From Halolamina salifodinae (GTDB taxonomy: Archaea > Halobacteriota > Halobacteria > Halobacteriales > Haloferacaceae), in the NCBI RefSeq assembly GCF_017874235.1, contig NZ_JAGGLC010000001.1, positions 124,001-188,000 of the forward strand: a stretch of 64,000 nucleotides of DNA, read 5' to 3'. Position numbers and translations under genes: made by a program. This document shows, piece after piece, positions 56,631-64,000 of the stretch. Positions within the stretch are counted from its first letter, which is position 1. Each line of letters begins with the position of its first letter. Below the pieces are notes generated by a model. The model did not search any database and had not been told where the DNA came from. It saw only the letters and a list, made by a program, of their open reading frames with translations.

Positions 56631-57992
56631 GTGAACCGACGTGACTACCTCAGAGCGCTTGCGGTGGCCGGAACGGCTGGTCTGGCCGGCTGTGGCGGCA
56701 ACAGCGAGGGGACGTCTACGCTCCCAGAGACGGTGCAACAGGCGATGGAAGAGGCCGAAGAAACGGACACGGAAACGGCGACGGCCACAGAGACGCCGAC
56801 GGAGCCGTCGGCCGTCCCCCTCGACTGGCGAACGTACGCCCGGGATGCCACGAACGCGAGATACGTCGCCGAGCAGCCGGATATCGCCGGCGAGTACGAG
56901 GTCAACTGGGCGGCTGACGTATCCAGCACGAGCCGGGTCGTCGCCGGCGGCGAGACGCTGTTCGTCCAATCGGACCGCGATCACGTCGCGAGTTCCCTGA
57001 GCGCGATCGACCCGAACGGCGAGGTTCGCTGGACGTGGGATGCCGGCGAGATCGGCGGGACGGTGTACGCCGACGGCGCCGTCGCCGGCCTCACCCGGGA
57101 CGGCGACGTGATCGTACTGGACCCGGAGACGGGTGAGCGGACGGCCCTCGTCAGCGATGTCGGGACCGAACCCGACGTGTCGCTGAATCAAGTGAGCGAG
57201 TCGGGGCTGTTCGTGACGGTGAGCAGCGAGTCGTACGATCCATCCGAGTTGGCAATCGTCGATCTCACGGCGGGTGAGATGGTCCACCAGAGCACCGTCG
57301 AGAGCATGGCGGGCGTGTACGAGACGGTGATCAGCGACGGCGAGATCATCCTCATCGGCGCGGCGCCCGTCGAGTCGACGTGGCAGGACAACCCAATGAT
57401 GGTTCAGCGCCGCGATCTCGAGACGGGCGAGGTTCTCGGCTCGTTCGAGCGGAACTGGCTCCGCGAGGCGGACATGGGGTGGGCCCACTGGACGACCGTC
57501 GACGGGAGTACCGTGTTCTCCGTCACGAACCGGAGCGGGATGCAGTACGACGAGTCGCGCTACGGGATGGTGGCCTACGAGAGCGACGGCAGCCGCCACT
57601 GGCAGCGGCCGGAGCTGTTCGTCAACACCGCCGTCTCCCCGCCGCTTCTCGACGACGAACGTGTGTACCTGATCGGGGGCGACACCATCCTGGCACTGGA
57701 TCGCGAGTCCGGCGAGGAGCAGTGGCAGTACGAGACCACCGGCGCGTTCTCCCCGGGGTCGATCATCACCGACGAGGCACTGCTCGTCCCGGATCGGTTC
57801 CAGGAAGGCGAGATCAGGGTCCACCGCATCGACCCCGCGAGCGGCGACGCCACCCGGGTGCCGATGTACACCAGCGACGGTGAGGGCGGCCTGTACGACC
57901 AGCCCGTGGTTCGCCTGCGGCCAGCCAGCGAGGGCATCTACGCCCGGGGAACCGAGCTGCGGCATCTGACGCCGGTCGACGGCGACGAGTAA
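56631..57992 (+). CDS. PQQ-type beta-propeller lipoprotein
   Basis: 453 residues from the GTG at 56631. Tat-like MNRRDYLRALAVAG and lipobox LAGC. A Thr/Glu-rich linker (EETDTETATATETPTE) precedes a seven-to-eight-bladed beta-propeller with the repeated pattern (e.g. GEVRWTWDAGEIGGTVYADGAV and SGEEQWQYETTGAFSPGS). Membrane-anchored on the outer face; ligand unknown. Starts 74 bp after the winged-helix/TPR gene and ends 2 bp before the next gene, forming a likely unit. Confidence 0.82.
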   Translation: MNRRDYLRALAVAGTAGLAGCGGNSEGTSTLPETVQQAMEEAEETDTETATATETPTEPSAVPLDWRTYARDATNARYVAEQPDIAGEYEVNWAADVSSTSRVVAGGETLFVQSDRDHVASSLSAIDPNGEVRWTWDAGEIGGTVYADGAVAGLTRDGDVIVLDPETGERTALVSDVGTEPDVSLNQVSESGLFVTVSSESYDPSELAIVDLTAGEMVHQSTVESMAGVYETVISDGEIILIGAAPVESTWQDNPMMVQRRDLETGEVLGSFERNWLREADMGWAHWTTVDGSTVFSVTNRSGMQYDESRYGMVAYESDGSRHWQRPELFVNTAVSPPLLDDERVYLIGGDTILALDRESGEEQWQYETTGAFSPGSIITDEALLVPDRFQEGEIRVHRIDPASGDATRVPMYTSDGEGGLYDQPVVRLRPASEGIYARGTELRHLTPVDGDE

Positions 57993-57994
57993 CC

Positions 57995-58603
57995 GTGCGC
58001 CGACGCCGACTGCTGGTGCTGCTGGCGGCGCTGGGACTCGGTGGCGGTGGGGTCTGGGCCACCACCGACCCGCCACTGCCGGCGCGGGAGCAGATTCCCG
58101 AACCCACCGAACGGCCGTCGACCGACACCGCCACAGCGACCGCGACGGCGACGGCGACGCCGGTCCCGGAGTACTCGGAAACGAAGACCTACGGCGGGAA
58201 ATCGCTCACCGTCGCCGCCCCGGAGACCAGACGAACTCTGAAGTTCGAGGACGAGACGGTGACAGCCGAGGATGGGTCCGTGTTCCTGCTCCTGAAGCTG
58301 ACCACGACGAACGTCGGGGATCAGTCCATGAACGTCCCGTCGATGTTCGGAGTCCGCACCGAGGAGGGCGAGACCGAGATTCGGGAGCAGTACGTGGCAG
58401 ACTCCCGCGAACGAATCCTGTCTCCCGAACGGAAACTGTTCGGTGAGGTGGCCGTCTACTGGCCGGAAGCGACCAACGGAGGGTGGCTGTACGCCGAGAT
58501 TCCGGCGGACGCGTCGACAGTGACGTTCGTCTGGTTCTTCACCACTCGCGTCAGAGACGAGGAAGACCGGGAGATTACCTATCGCGTACCGGTTCCGGAC
58601 TGA
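57995..58603 (+). CDS. Secreted immunoglobulin-like (DUF4352-like) protein
   Basis: 202 residues from the GTG at 57995. MRRRRLLVLLAALGLGGGGV is a signal or anchor helix, followed by a Thr/Pro/Ala-rich stretch (TATATATATATPVPEY) and a beta domain (VFLLLKLTTTNVGDQSMNVPSMFGV) of the type seen in DUF4352 proteins. The 2-bp gap to the beta-propeller gene indicates cotranscription. The function is unknown. Confidence 0.72.
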   Translation: MRRRRLLVLLAALGLGGGGVWATTDPPLPAREQIPEPTERPSTDTATATATATATPVPEYSETKTYGGKSLTVAAPETRRTLKFEDETVTAEDGSVFLLLKLTTTNVGDQSMNVPSMFGVRTEEGETEIREQYVADSRERILSPERKLFGEVAVYWPEATNGGWLYAEIPADASTVTFVWFFTTRVRDEEDREITYRVPVPD

Positions 58604-58629
58604 GGCGGTGGTCGCTCACGCAGGAGGGA

Positions 58630-58643
58630 CCGCCGACCGGCGG
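58630..58643 (+). terminator. GC-rich stem-loop after the secreted-protein gene
   Basis: CCGCCG-AC-CGGCGG, a 6-2-6 stem 27 bp after the stop at 58603 and 32 bp before the thioesterase gene. It is followed by CTTTGAG rather than a T-run, so terminator function is uncertain. Confidence 0.25.
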
Positions 58644-58674
58644 CTTTGAGTGAGCCCCGCCCCCATCGCCGTAC

Positions 58675-59157
58675 ATGACGGAGAACGCCACGCTCGCGGA
58701 GTCCTACACCGAGATGACCGAACTGCTCCTGCCCAACGACACGAACAACCTCGGGCGGGCGCTGGGGGGCGCGGTTCTCCACTGGATGGACATCTGCGGC
58801 GCCATCGCGGGGATGCGCTTTGCCAACAAGCAGGTGGTGACGGCGTCGATGGATCACGTCGACTTCATCTCGCCCATCGACCTCGGCGAGGTGGCGGTGG
58901 TGCAGGCGTACGTGTTCAACACCGGCCGCACGAGCATCGACGTGAAAGTCGACGTGCGCGCCGAGGACCCCCGGGAGGGCGAGGAGCGCAAGACCACTGC
59001 CTCCTACTTCACGTTCGTCGCCCTCGACGAGGACGGGAACCCGACGAACGTGCCGGACCTCGAGTGCCCGAGCGACGAGGAGGAGGCGCTCAAACAGGAG
59101 GCCATCGACGGCCGCCGCGAGCAGTTCGAGGATCTGGTCGAGCGGATGGAGGGCTGA
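58675..59157 (+). CDS. Hotdog-fold acyl-CoA thioesterase
   Basis: 160 residues. The active-site loop NNLGRALGGAVLHWMDICGAIAG with the catalytic Asp and a flexible HWMD resembles cytosolic acyl-CoA hydrolases (YciA/BACH). The SMDHVDFISPIDLGEVAVV segment and YFTFVALDEDGNPTNVP complete the hotdog fold. A short C-terminal helix EGRREQFEDLVERME-like follows. Substrate chain length unknown. Confidence 0.9.
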   Translation: MTENATLAESYTEMTELLLPNDTNNLGRALGGAVLHWMDICGAIAGMRFANKQVVTASMDHVDFISPIDLGEVAVVQAYVFNTGRTSIDVKVDVRAEDPREGEERKTTASYFTFVALDEDGNPTNVPDLECPSDEEEALKQEAIDGRREQFEDLVERMEG

Positions 59158-59253
59158 AAACGAGATGCGCGCTCACGGGTCGGTACACTCCCCGCTCGCG
59201 TTTCGGAACTGTTTACCGTCACGCCGAGAGCGCGACGTTTGCCAGTTCCGCGG

Positions 59254-60306
59254 CTATCGAGGATCGGGCCGCGTCCCCAGCGTGACCTCCACGGTCTGCT
59301 CCTCGCCGTCGCGGATCACCGTTACCCCGACGGTATCGCCGGGGCTGGTCTCCAGCGCGAGGTAGGTGCCGAGTTGGCCAGTGGTGTCGATAGTGGTCCC
59401 GTCGAGCGCGACGATCACGTCGCCGCCGGTCGGTTGCGGTGATCCCCCGACGGAGACGGTCTCAGTCCCGCCCTGAAGCACGCCGTCGGCGGGGCTCCCC
59501 GCCGGAACCGCGGCCAGATAGACGCCGCGGGCGTCGTCGAGGCCGTTCGCGTCCGCCAGCAGCGGCGTGACCGGGAGGATTCGCACGCCGAGGTAGGAGT
59601 GCTGGTAGCTGCCGGTCTCGACCAGTTCGGGGATGACCCGTTCGGTCAGCGCCGAACTGACGGCGAAGCCGATGTTCTCGCCGCCGGCCTGGGTGATGAC
59701 GCCGGCCACGGTACCCTCCAGCGTGAGCAGCGGGCCGCCGCTGTTGCCGGGATTAACCGCGGCGTCGGTCTGAATCGCGCCGGAGATGGTGAAGTTCCGG
59801 ACCGAGGAGATGGTGCGGTTCACCCCCGAGACGACGCCGGTGGTGAGCGATCCCTCCAGCCCCAGCGGCGCGCCGGCGGCGGCGACCCGGGTGCCGACCC
59901 GCGGCTGCTCGTCCAGTAGTGGGAGCGGCGTGGCATCCATAGGTGGCTCGACGGCGAGCGCCGCGAGATCGCTGTACGGGTCGCTTCCGAGGAGTTCGGC
60001 GGTCACCCAGTCGCCGTTGGCGAACTGCGCGCGCACCGTCTCGCCGCCGGCGACGACGTGGGCGTTGGTGACCAGCACGCCGTCGTCGTAGAGCCAGCCA
60101 GAGCCCTCGGCGAGCACGCCGCGTGAGTCGTACACCCGGAGCCGGACGACCGAGGGCGAAGCCGCCTCGTAGAGCTCCGCGAACGGCTGATCGTCGGGCG
60201 CGTCGAGGCCAGCGACGCTGGGGTCGCCCTCGGGGGCGGTACAGCCCGCGAGCGAGGCGAGGCCGGCCCCCGCCGCGGCGAGAAACTGGCGTCTGGAGCC
60301 ATCCAT
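59254..60306 (-). CDS. HtrA/DegP-type serine protease, lipoprotein
   Basis: 350 residues from the ATG at 60306. Tat-like GSRRQFLAAAGAGLASLAGC is a signal and lipobox. The trypsin-like domain has the triad: His in LVTNAHVV, Asp in SDLAALAV and Ser in NPGNSGGPLL. One PDZ domain follows (YLGVRILPVTPLLADANGL...GDVIVALDGTTI). Membrane-bound extracellular quality-control protease is the likely role. It is divergent from dph2 by 175 bp. Confidence 0.92.
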   Translation of the reverse strand: MDGSRRQFLAAAGAGLASLAGCTAPEGDPSVAGLDAPDDQPFAELYEAASPSVVRLRVYDSRGVLAEGSGWLYDDGVLVTNAHVVAGGETVRAQFANGDWVTAELLGSDPYSDLAALAVEPPMDATPLPLLDEQPRVGTRVAAAGAPLGLEGSLTTGVVSGVNRTISSVRNFTISGAIQTDAAVNPGNSGGPLLTLEGTVAGVITQAGGENIGFAVSSALTERVIPELVETGSYQHSYLGVRILPVTPLLADANGLDDARGVYLAAVPAGSPADGVLQGGTETVSVGGSPQPTGGDVIVALDGTTIDTTGQLGTYLALETSPGDTVGVTVIRDGEEQTVEVTLGTRPDPR

Positions 60307-60481
60307 GGTCGGGGTTGGGAGGTCGTGTGAATAAACGTCGGGGTCCCGGCGGTCGTTGGGCGAGTTCCTCATCCGGGCTGAGAGGGGCCGTCCATTCACC
60401 CGCCGGAGAACGCATGAGCCGCGGGAGCACGGAACTGACGGAAGCGGGGGGATTATCCGTCCACACCCGGTAGCACCGCTA

Positions 60482-61528
60482 ATGAGTCAGGACGCCGCCG
60501 GCGACGCCACGACCGAGGGGGACCTCCGAAACACGGGGATGTCCCTCAAGCACGACCGGGAGTGGGACTACGAACTGGAGCGCATCATCGACGAGATCGA
60601 AGAGAAAGACGCAAAGAAGGTCGGACTGCAGTTCCCCGAAGGCCTCAAGCGCCGCGGCCCCGCCGTCGCCGACGACCTGCGGGAGCTGGCGCCCGACGAC
60701 GTGACGTTCATGCTGTCGGGCCAGCCCTGCTACGGCGCCTGCGACCTCGACACGTTCCTGATGCGCCGGACGGACGTGTTCGTCCACTTCGGCCACTCGC
60801 CGATGAAGAACTCCGAGAAGATCATCTACGTCCCGCTGTTCTCCAACGTCGACGTGTTCCCGATGATGGAGGACGCACTGGAGGAGCTGCCCGAGGACGA
60901 CGTTGGGCTGGTCACAACGGCCCAGCACATGAACCTCTTCCCGGAGATGAAGGAGTGGCTCCAGGAGAAGGGCTACGAGGTCCACACCCGGAAGGGCGAC
61001 GACCGCCTGACCAACGAGGGGCAGGTGCTCGGCTGCAACTACGCCTCCGCGGACATCGACGCCGATCAGGTGCTCTACGTCGGCGGCGGGAAGTTCCACC
61101 CGCTCGGGCTGGCGATGGAGCATCCCGACAAAAAGGTCGTCATCGCCGACCCCGTGAACAACGTCGTCACCGTCGCCGACACGGAGAAGTTCATGAAGCA
61201 GCGCTACGGCGCCGTCCACCGCGCGATGGACGCCGAGAAGTGGGGCGTCATCTTCTGTACCAAGATCGGGCAGGGGCGCTGGGAGATGGCCGAGAAGATC
61301 GTCGAGGAGAACGATAACGCCTACCTCATCACGATGGACGAGGTCACCCCGGACCGCCTGCGCAACTTCGACATGGACGCGTTCGTCAACACCGGCTGTC
61401 CGCGGATCACCACCGACGACGGCCCGCAGTTCCACAAGCCGATGTTGACCCCCGGCGAGTACGAGATCGCGGTCGGTCACGAACCGCTGGACTCGCTGGA
61501 GTTCGACACGTTCCACGGGACGTGGTAG
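60482..61528 (+). CDS. dph2: Diphthamide biosynthesis enzyme Dph2
   Basis: 348 residues; archaeal Dph2 homodimer uses a [4Fe-4S] cluster and SAM to modify the diphthamide His of EF-2. The three cluster cysteines are present, in SGQPCYGACDLDT, QVLGCNYAS and FVNTGCPRI. The ATG at 60482 starts a 25-residue charged extension before the conserved core (KKVGLQFPEGLKRRG). Length is typical. Confidence 0.95.
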   Translation: MSQDAAGDATTEGDLRNTGMSLKHDREWDYELERIIDEIEEKDAKKVGLQFPEGLKRRGPAVADDLRELAPDDVTFMLSGQPCYGACDLDTFLMRRTDVFVHFGHSPMKNSEKIIYVPLFSNVDVFPMMEDALEELPEDDVGLVTTAQHMNLFPEMKEWLQEKGYEVHTRKGDDRLTNEGQVLGCNYASADIDADQVLYVGGGKFHPLGLAMEHPDKKVVIADPVNNVVTVADTEKFMKQRYGAVHRAMDAEKWGVIFCTKIGQGRWEMAEKIVEENDNAYLITMDEVTPDRLRNFDMDAFVNTGCPRITTDDGPQFHKPMLTPGEYEIAVGHEPLDSLEFDTFHGTW

Positions 61529-61551
61529 CCCGACCGTCAGCATCGACGCCG

Positions 61552-62472
61552 TCAGGGCGTCGTCGTCTCTGACTCCGTTCCGAGTTCTGTCGCCGTCACC
61601 CGATACAGCTCACCCCGGTACCGTACGCTGTACGGGTCGTTCACGCCGAACACGGGCCACGTGGTGTTCTCCTCGACGAACCGTACGCGGTCGGCGCCCG
61701 ACTCGAAAAACGGGAGCGTGTTCCGGAGCCGGTAGTCGTAGACCGCCTGCTCGGGGATCAGCCGCCGCGGGTCGTCGGCATCGTCGACGCGCGTGAGAAC
61801 GAACGCAGCGGGGCGGGCATCCTGAAGGTCACTTTCCTCGCCCCGAACCGTCACCACGTCGCCGTCGCGCGAGGTGCCGATCACCCGTGCGGTCGGTTCG
61901 AGCGTCAGTTCGGGTGCGTCAACGTCGAACAGGACAGCGAACCCGACTCTCCCCTCGTCGGCGTCGCCGAACCAGCCGCCGATCGTGAACGCGTACTCGC
62001 CGCCGCCGAGGCCGCCGACGGTGCCCGCAGACTCCCACGAGGTGTAGTCCCGGCCCGGCCGCGCTGGGAGCACGTGTTCGGCGGTGAGCCGCCACTCGTG
62101 TCTCGAACCGGGATTCAGGCGCATCAGGGGCTGCTGGACCACGTCCGGCACGATGTGGTGCCACTCGCCGTCGACGCGCTTCCAGAGGTTCCATCCGTAG
62201 TAGTTCGTGGAGAGCGTCTGGCCCGACCCGTTGGTGAGCGTGAACGCGAACGTCGTCGGGAGCGACCCCGAGCGCGAGTCGGCAGTCATCGCGACTGACG
62301 CGGACTCCGGATCAGACTCGGGGACACAGACCACGCGGTCACCGGGCGTCGGCGGGCAGTCCGACTCGTTCGCCGGCACGCCGACGTTCTCGGCGGGGTT
62401 CGATAGTCCGAGACAGCCGGCGGCGGCAGCGATTCCGGTGGCCGCAGTTCCGAGGAGGGCGCGTCGTCGCAC
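61552..62472 (-). CDS. Secreted lipoprotein with a beta domain (paralogue 1)
   Basis: 306 residues from the GTG at 62472. VRRRALLGTAATGIAAAAGC is a short signal with an AAGC lipobox. The mature protein begins with a beta domain (TTFAFTLTNGSGQTLSTNYYGWNLWKRVDGEWHHI) that matches the neighbour at 62520-63080 in several motifs (N-x-x-G-W-x-L-W-x-R/K). The C-terminal 120 residues, with several hydrophobic strands and RRLIPEQ, are not in the paralogue. Confidence 0.7.
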   Translation of the reverse strand: MRRRALLGTAATGIAAAAGCLGLSNPAENVGVPANESDCPPTPGDRVVCVPESDPESASVAMTADSRSGSLPTTFAFTLTNGSGQTLSTNYYGWNLWKRVDGEWHHIVPDVVQQPLMRLNPGSRHEWRLTAEHVLPARPGRDYTSWESAGTVGGLGGGEYAFTIGGWFGDADEGRVGFAVLFDVDAPELTLEPTARVIGTSRDGDVVTVRGEESDLQDARPAAFVLTRVDDADDPRRLIPEQAVYDYRLRNTLPFFESGADRVRFVEENTTWPVFGVNDPYSVRYRGELYRVTATELGTESETTTP

Positions 62473-62519
62473 ACTGCCAGATCGCCCGGCCGCCGTAAAT
62501 CCCTTCTCCCGGTTACGGG

Positions 62520-63080
62520 TCACTCTCCGACGATATCGAACACCGAAACCACGAGCACCGGTTGGTCGGAGAACCGCACCTCGTTCGAGACCGCGTAGCG
62601 TCCCGGGTCGATTCCGGCGAACGTCGGTAGATCCCCCTCGGTATCGATCTCGACGTCTCCCTGCCCAGTCCCGCGATTGTCGATCCGCAACGCCCACGAA
62701 ATCGACTCGCCGGGGCGGAGCGCCGTCAGCGGCTGGAGGTAGCCATCGGGGTAGATTCCTCGCCATCCGTCGCTCTCGCGGCGCCAGAGCGCCCAGCCGT
62801 GGGGGTTCACTTGCAGCGGATCGCCGGTCCGGTTCACCAGCGAGAACGTCGCTGTGGCCGTCGGCAGGGTCAACGTCGTCTCGCTCGCGTCGATACCGGT
62901 TCGCTCCGCGCGGCCGCTGTCGACGACGACTCGGTCCACACTTTCGGTCCGCCAGTCTTCCCCCCAGGGCGTCTCGCTCGCCGGAACGCCAAGGAGACCG
63001 TCCGGTCCGGGCGCGCTCAGACAGCCAGCGCCACCAGCGATGCCGGCGCCGAGCGCTCCGAGGAGGGCGCGTCTGCGCAT
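62520..63080 (-). CDS. Secreted lipoprotein with a beta domain (paralogue 2)
   Basis: 186 residues. MRRRALLGALGAGIAGGAGC has the same signal and lipobox type as its neighbour, and the domain with FSLVNRTGDPLQVNPHGWAL followed by WRRESDGWRGIYPDGYLQPL matches that paralogue. It lacks the long C-terminal part. The two genes are in tandem, 47 bp apart, and probably arose by duplication followed by extension or truncation. Function unknown. Confidence 0.7.
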   Translation of the reverse strand: MRRRALLGALGAGIAGGAGCLSAPGPDGLLGVPASETPWGEDWRTESVDRVVVDSGRAERTGIDASETTLTLPTATATFSLVNRTGDPLQVNPHGWALWRRESDGWRGIYPDGYLQPLTALRPGESISWALRIDNRGTGQGDVEIDTEGDLPTFAGIDPGRYAVSNEVRFSDQPVLVVSVFDIVGE

Positions 63081-63184
63081 ACGGGAACGTCGCCGGCCCG
63101 GAGGATATGTCTTCGGCCCAACCGAATCCCCACGGAATGACCGCGACGGTAACGCCTTTGCCTCCGCCGGCCGCCATCGCCGAC

Positions 63185-64000
63185 ATGGACATCGACACCA
63201 GTTCGCTCGACGAGTACCTCGCCGACGAGGGCCTCGACGGTTACGCGGTCTACGCCGACGGCGACGACTCCACCCAGCGCTACCTCTCGGGCTTCGACGC
63301 GCCCGACCCGTTTTTCACCGTCTACACGCCCGAGGAGACGGCGCTCCTCACCTCGGGGCTGGAGTACGGCCGCGCGAGCAAGGAGGCCCGCGGTACGGTC
63401 GACCGCACCTCGGACTACGACTACCAGCAACTCCGCGAGGAGCACGAGTCCAGAGTCGCCCGGGCGAAGATGCAGGCGGCGTTCCTCGACGCCCACGGCG
63501 TCGACGCGGTTGCCGTCCCGGAAACGTTCCCGGTCGGCGCCGCGGACGGCCTGCGTGAGGAGGGCGTCGCGCTCGCCGTCGATTCCGAGGGCGTCGTCGA
63601 CGACATCCGCGCCGTGAAGACCGAGGCGGAGATCGAACACGTCCGCGAGGCCACGCTGGCCAACGAAGCGTCGATGCAGGCCTGCGAGGACCTGCTGGAC
63701 GCCGCGGAGATCCACAACGGCACCCTCTACTACGAGGACGAACCGCTCACCAGCGAGCGCGTCGCCACCGAAATCGAGGTCACACTGCTCCAGCACGGCT
63801 GCGCGCTGGACGAGACCATCGTCGCCTGCGGCGTCGACGCCGCCGACCCGCACGACCGCGGCAGCGGGCCGCTGGAGGCCGGCCAGCCGATCATCGTCGA
63901 CATCTTCCCCCGGGACAAGGAGAACGGCTACCACTCGGACATGACCCGGACGTTCGTGAAGGGCGCGGCCAGCGAGACGATCCAGTCGTGGTACGACCTC
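63185..64000 (+). CDS. M24 family (Xaa-Pro-type) metallopeptidase, N-terminal part
   Basis: At least 272 residues; the frame runs off the right edge without a stop. ATG at 63185. An N-terminal creatinase-like domain (MDIDTSSLDEYLADEGLDGY...) is followed by the start of the pita-bread catalytic domain: RAVKTEAEIEHVREATLANEA and IIVDIFPRDKENGYHSDMTRTF, supplying the first metal Asp residues. The later His and Glu ligands lie beyond the window. Confidence 0.88.
   Translation, partial: MDIDTSSLDEYLADEGLDGYAVYADGDDSTQRYLSGFDAPDPFFTVYTPEETALLTSGLEYGRASKEARGTVDRTSDYDYQQLREEHESRVARAKMQAAFLDAHGVDAVAVPETFPVGAADGLREEGVALAVDSEGVVDDIRAVKTEAEIEHVREATLANEASMQACEDLLDAAEIHNGTLYYEDEPLTSERVATEIEVTLLQHGCALDETIVACGVDAADPHDRGSGPLEAGQPIIVDIFPRDKENGYHSDMTRTFVKGAASETIQSWYDL

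Overview
This window is a GC-rich, gene-dense stretch of a haloarchaeal chromosome (class Halobacteria). The evidence is the very acidic predicted proteome, the archaeal information-processing genes (TFB, archaeal DnaG, FEN-1, SBDS, GatE, Dph2, archaeal-type TrmJ, XPB helicase with Bax1) and twin-arginine lipoproteins with an AGC/SGC/GGC-type lipobox. Many starts sit about 25-30 bp downstream of a T/A-rich TATA-like element without a ribosome binding site, as expected for leaderless haloarchaeal mRNAs. I cannot fix the genus from sequence alone. I see no rRNA, no insertion sequence, no CRISPR array and no provirus; the content is mostly core chromosome with short accessory patches.

Layout. 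1-5000: end of a secreted protein, 8-oxoguanine DNA glycosylase, an MBL-fold hydrolase, beta-carbonic anhydrase, and a METTL5-like methylase with a small partner. 5200-12460: TFB, an Agl23-type membrane protein, UspA, a ferredoxin/ferritin-like pair, a zinc ribbon, a DUF2797 protein, SBDS and FUN14. 12800-17000: two cis-prenyltransferase homologues flanking a secreted protein, a DUF92 protein and a GNAT. 17000-25500: DnaG, an ornithine cyclodeaminase homologue, DUF3054, a methyltransferase, a GNAT, FEN-1 and a three-gene overlapping unit of unknown role. 25500-33530: BolA, fumarase, a Doc-type toxin with a small downstream gene, GatE, an Lrp regulator divergent from a DMT exporter, and TrmJ. 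33640-39660: a REC-PAS histidine kinase, tRNA-Lys with several T-arm-like copies beside it, a TrkA-N/DHH protein, a 37-bp tandem array, a PRC-barrel protein and a PAC2 protein. 39700-48370: an aminotransferase, a NitT/TauT-type ABC importer, two RDD proteins, XPB and Bax1. 48390-53200: an NSUN-type RNA methyltransferase with a separately encoded PUA-like partner, cytidine deaminase, UPF0058, DUF555 and BFN proteins. 53290-64000: a large winged-helix/P-loop/TPR protein with two secreted proteins behind it, a thioesterase, an HtrA protease, Dph2, two paralogous lipoproteins and the start of an M24 peptidase.

The most unusual signal is a family of short in-frame elements inside at least six unrelated genes: ogg, agl23, the DUF2797 gene, gatE, the XPB helicase gene and the NSUN gene. 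Each consists of two to four perfect or nearly perfect hairpins (typically 6-9 bp arms around a 3-nt loop) separated by conserved 6-nt linkers. The arms differ between copies but stay self-complementary, while the linkers are conserved; one shared 10-mer is read in different frames in two genes. Other notable items are the paired cis-prenyltransferases with complementary motif losses, the inverted tRNA-derived repeats, the Doc locus lacking an upstream antitoxin, and the winged-helix/NTPase/TPR protein.
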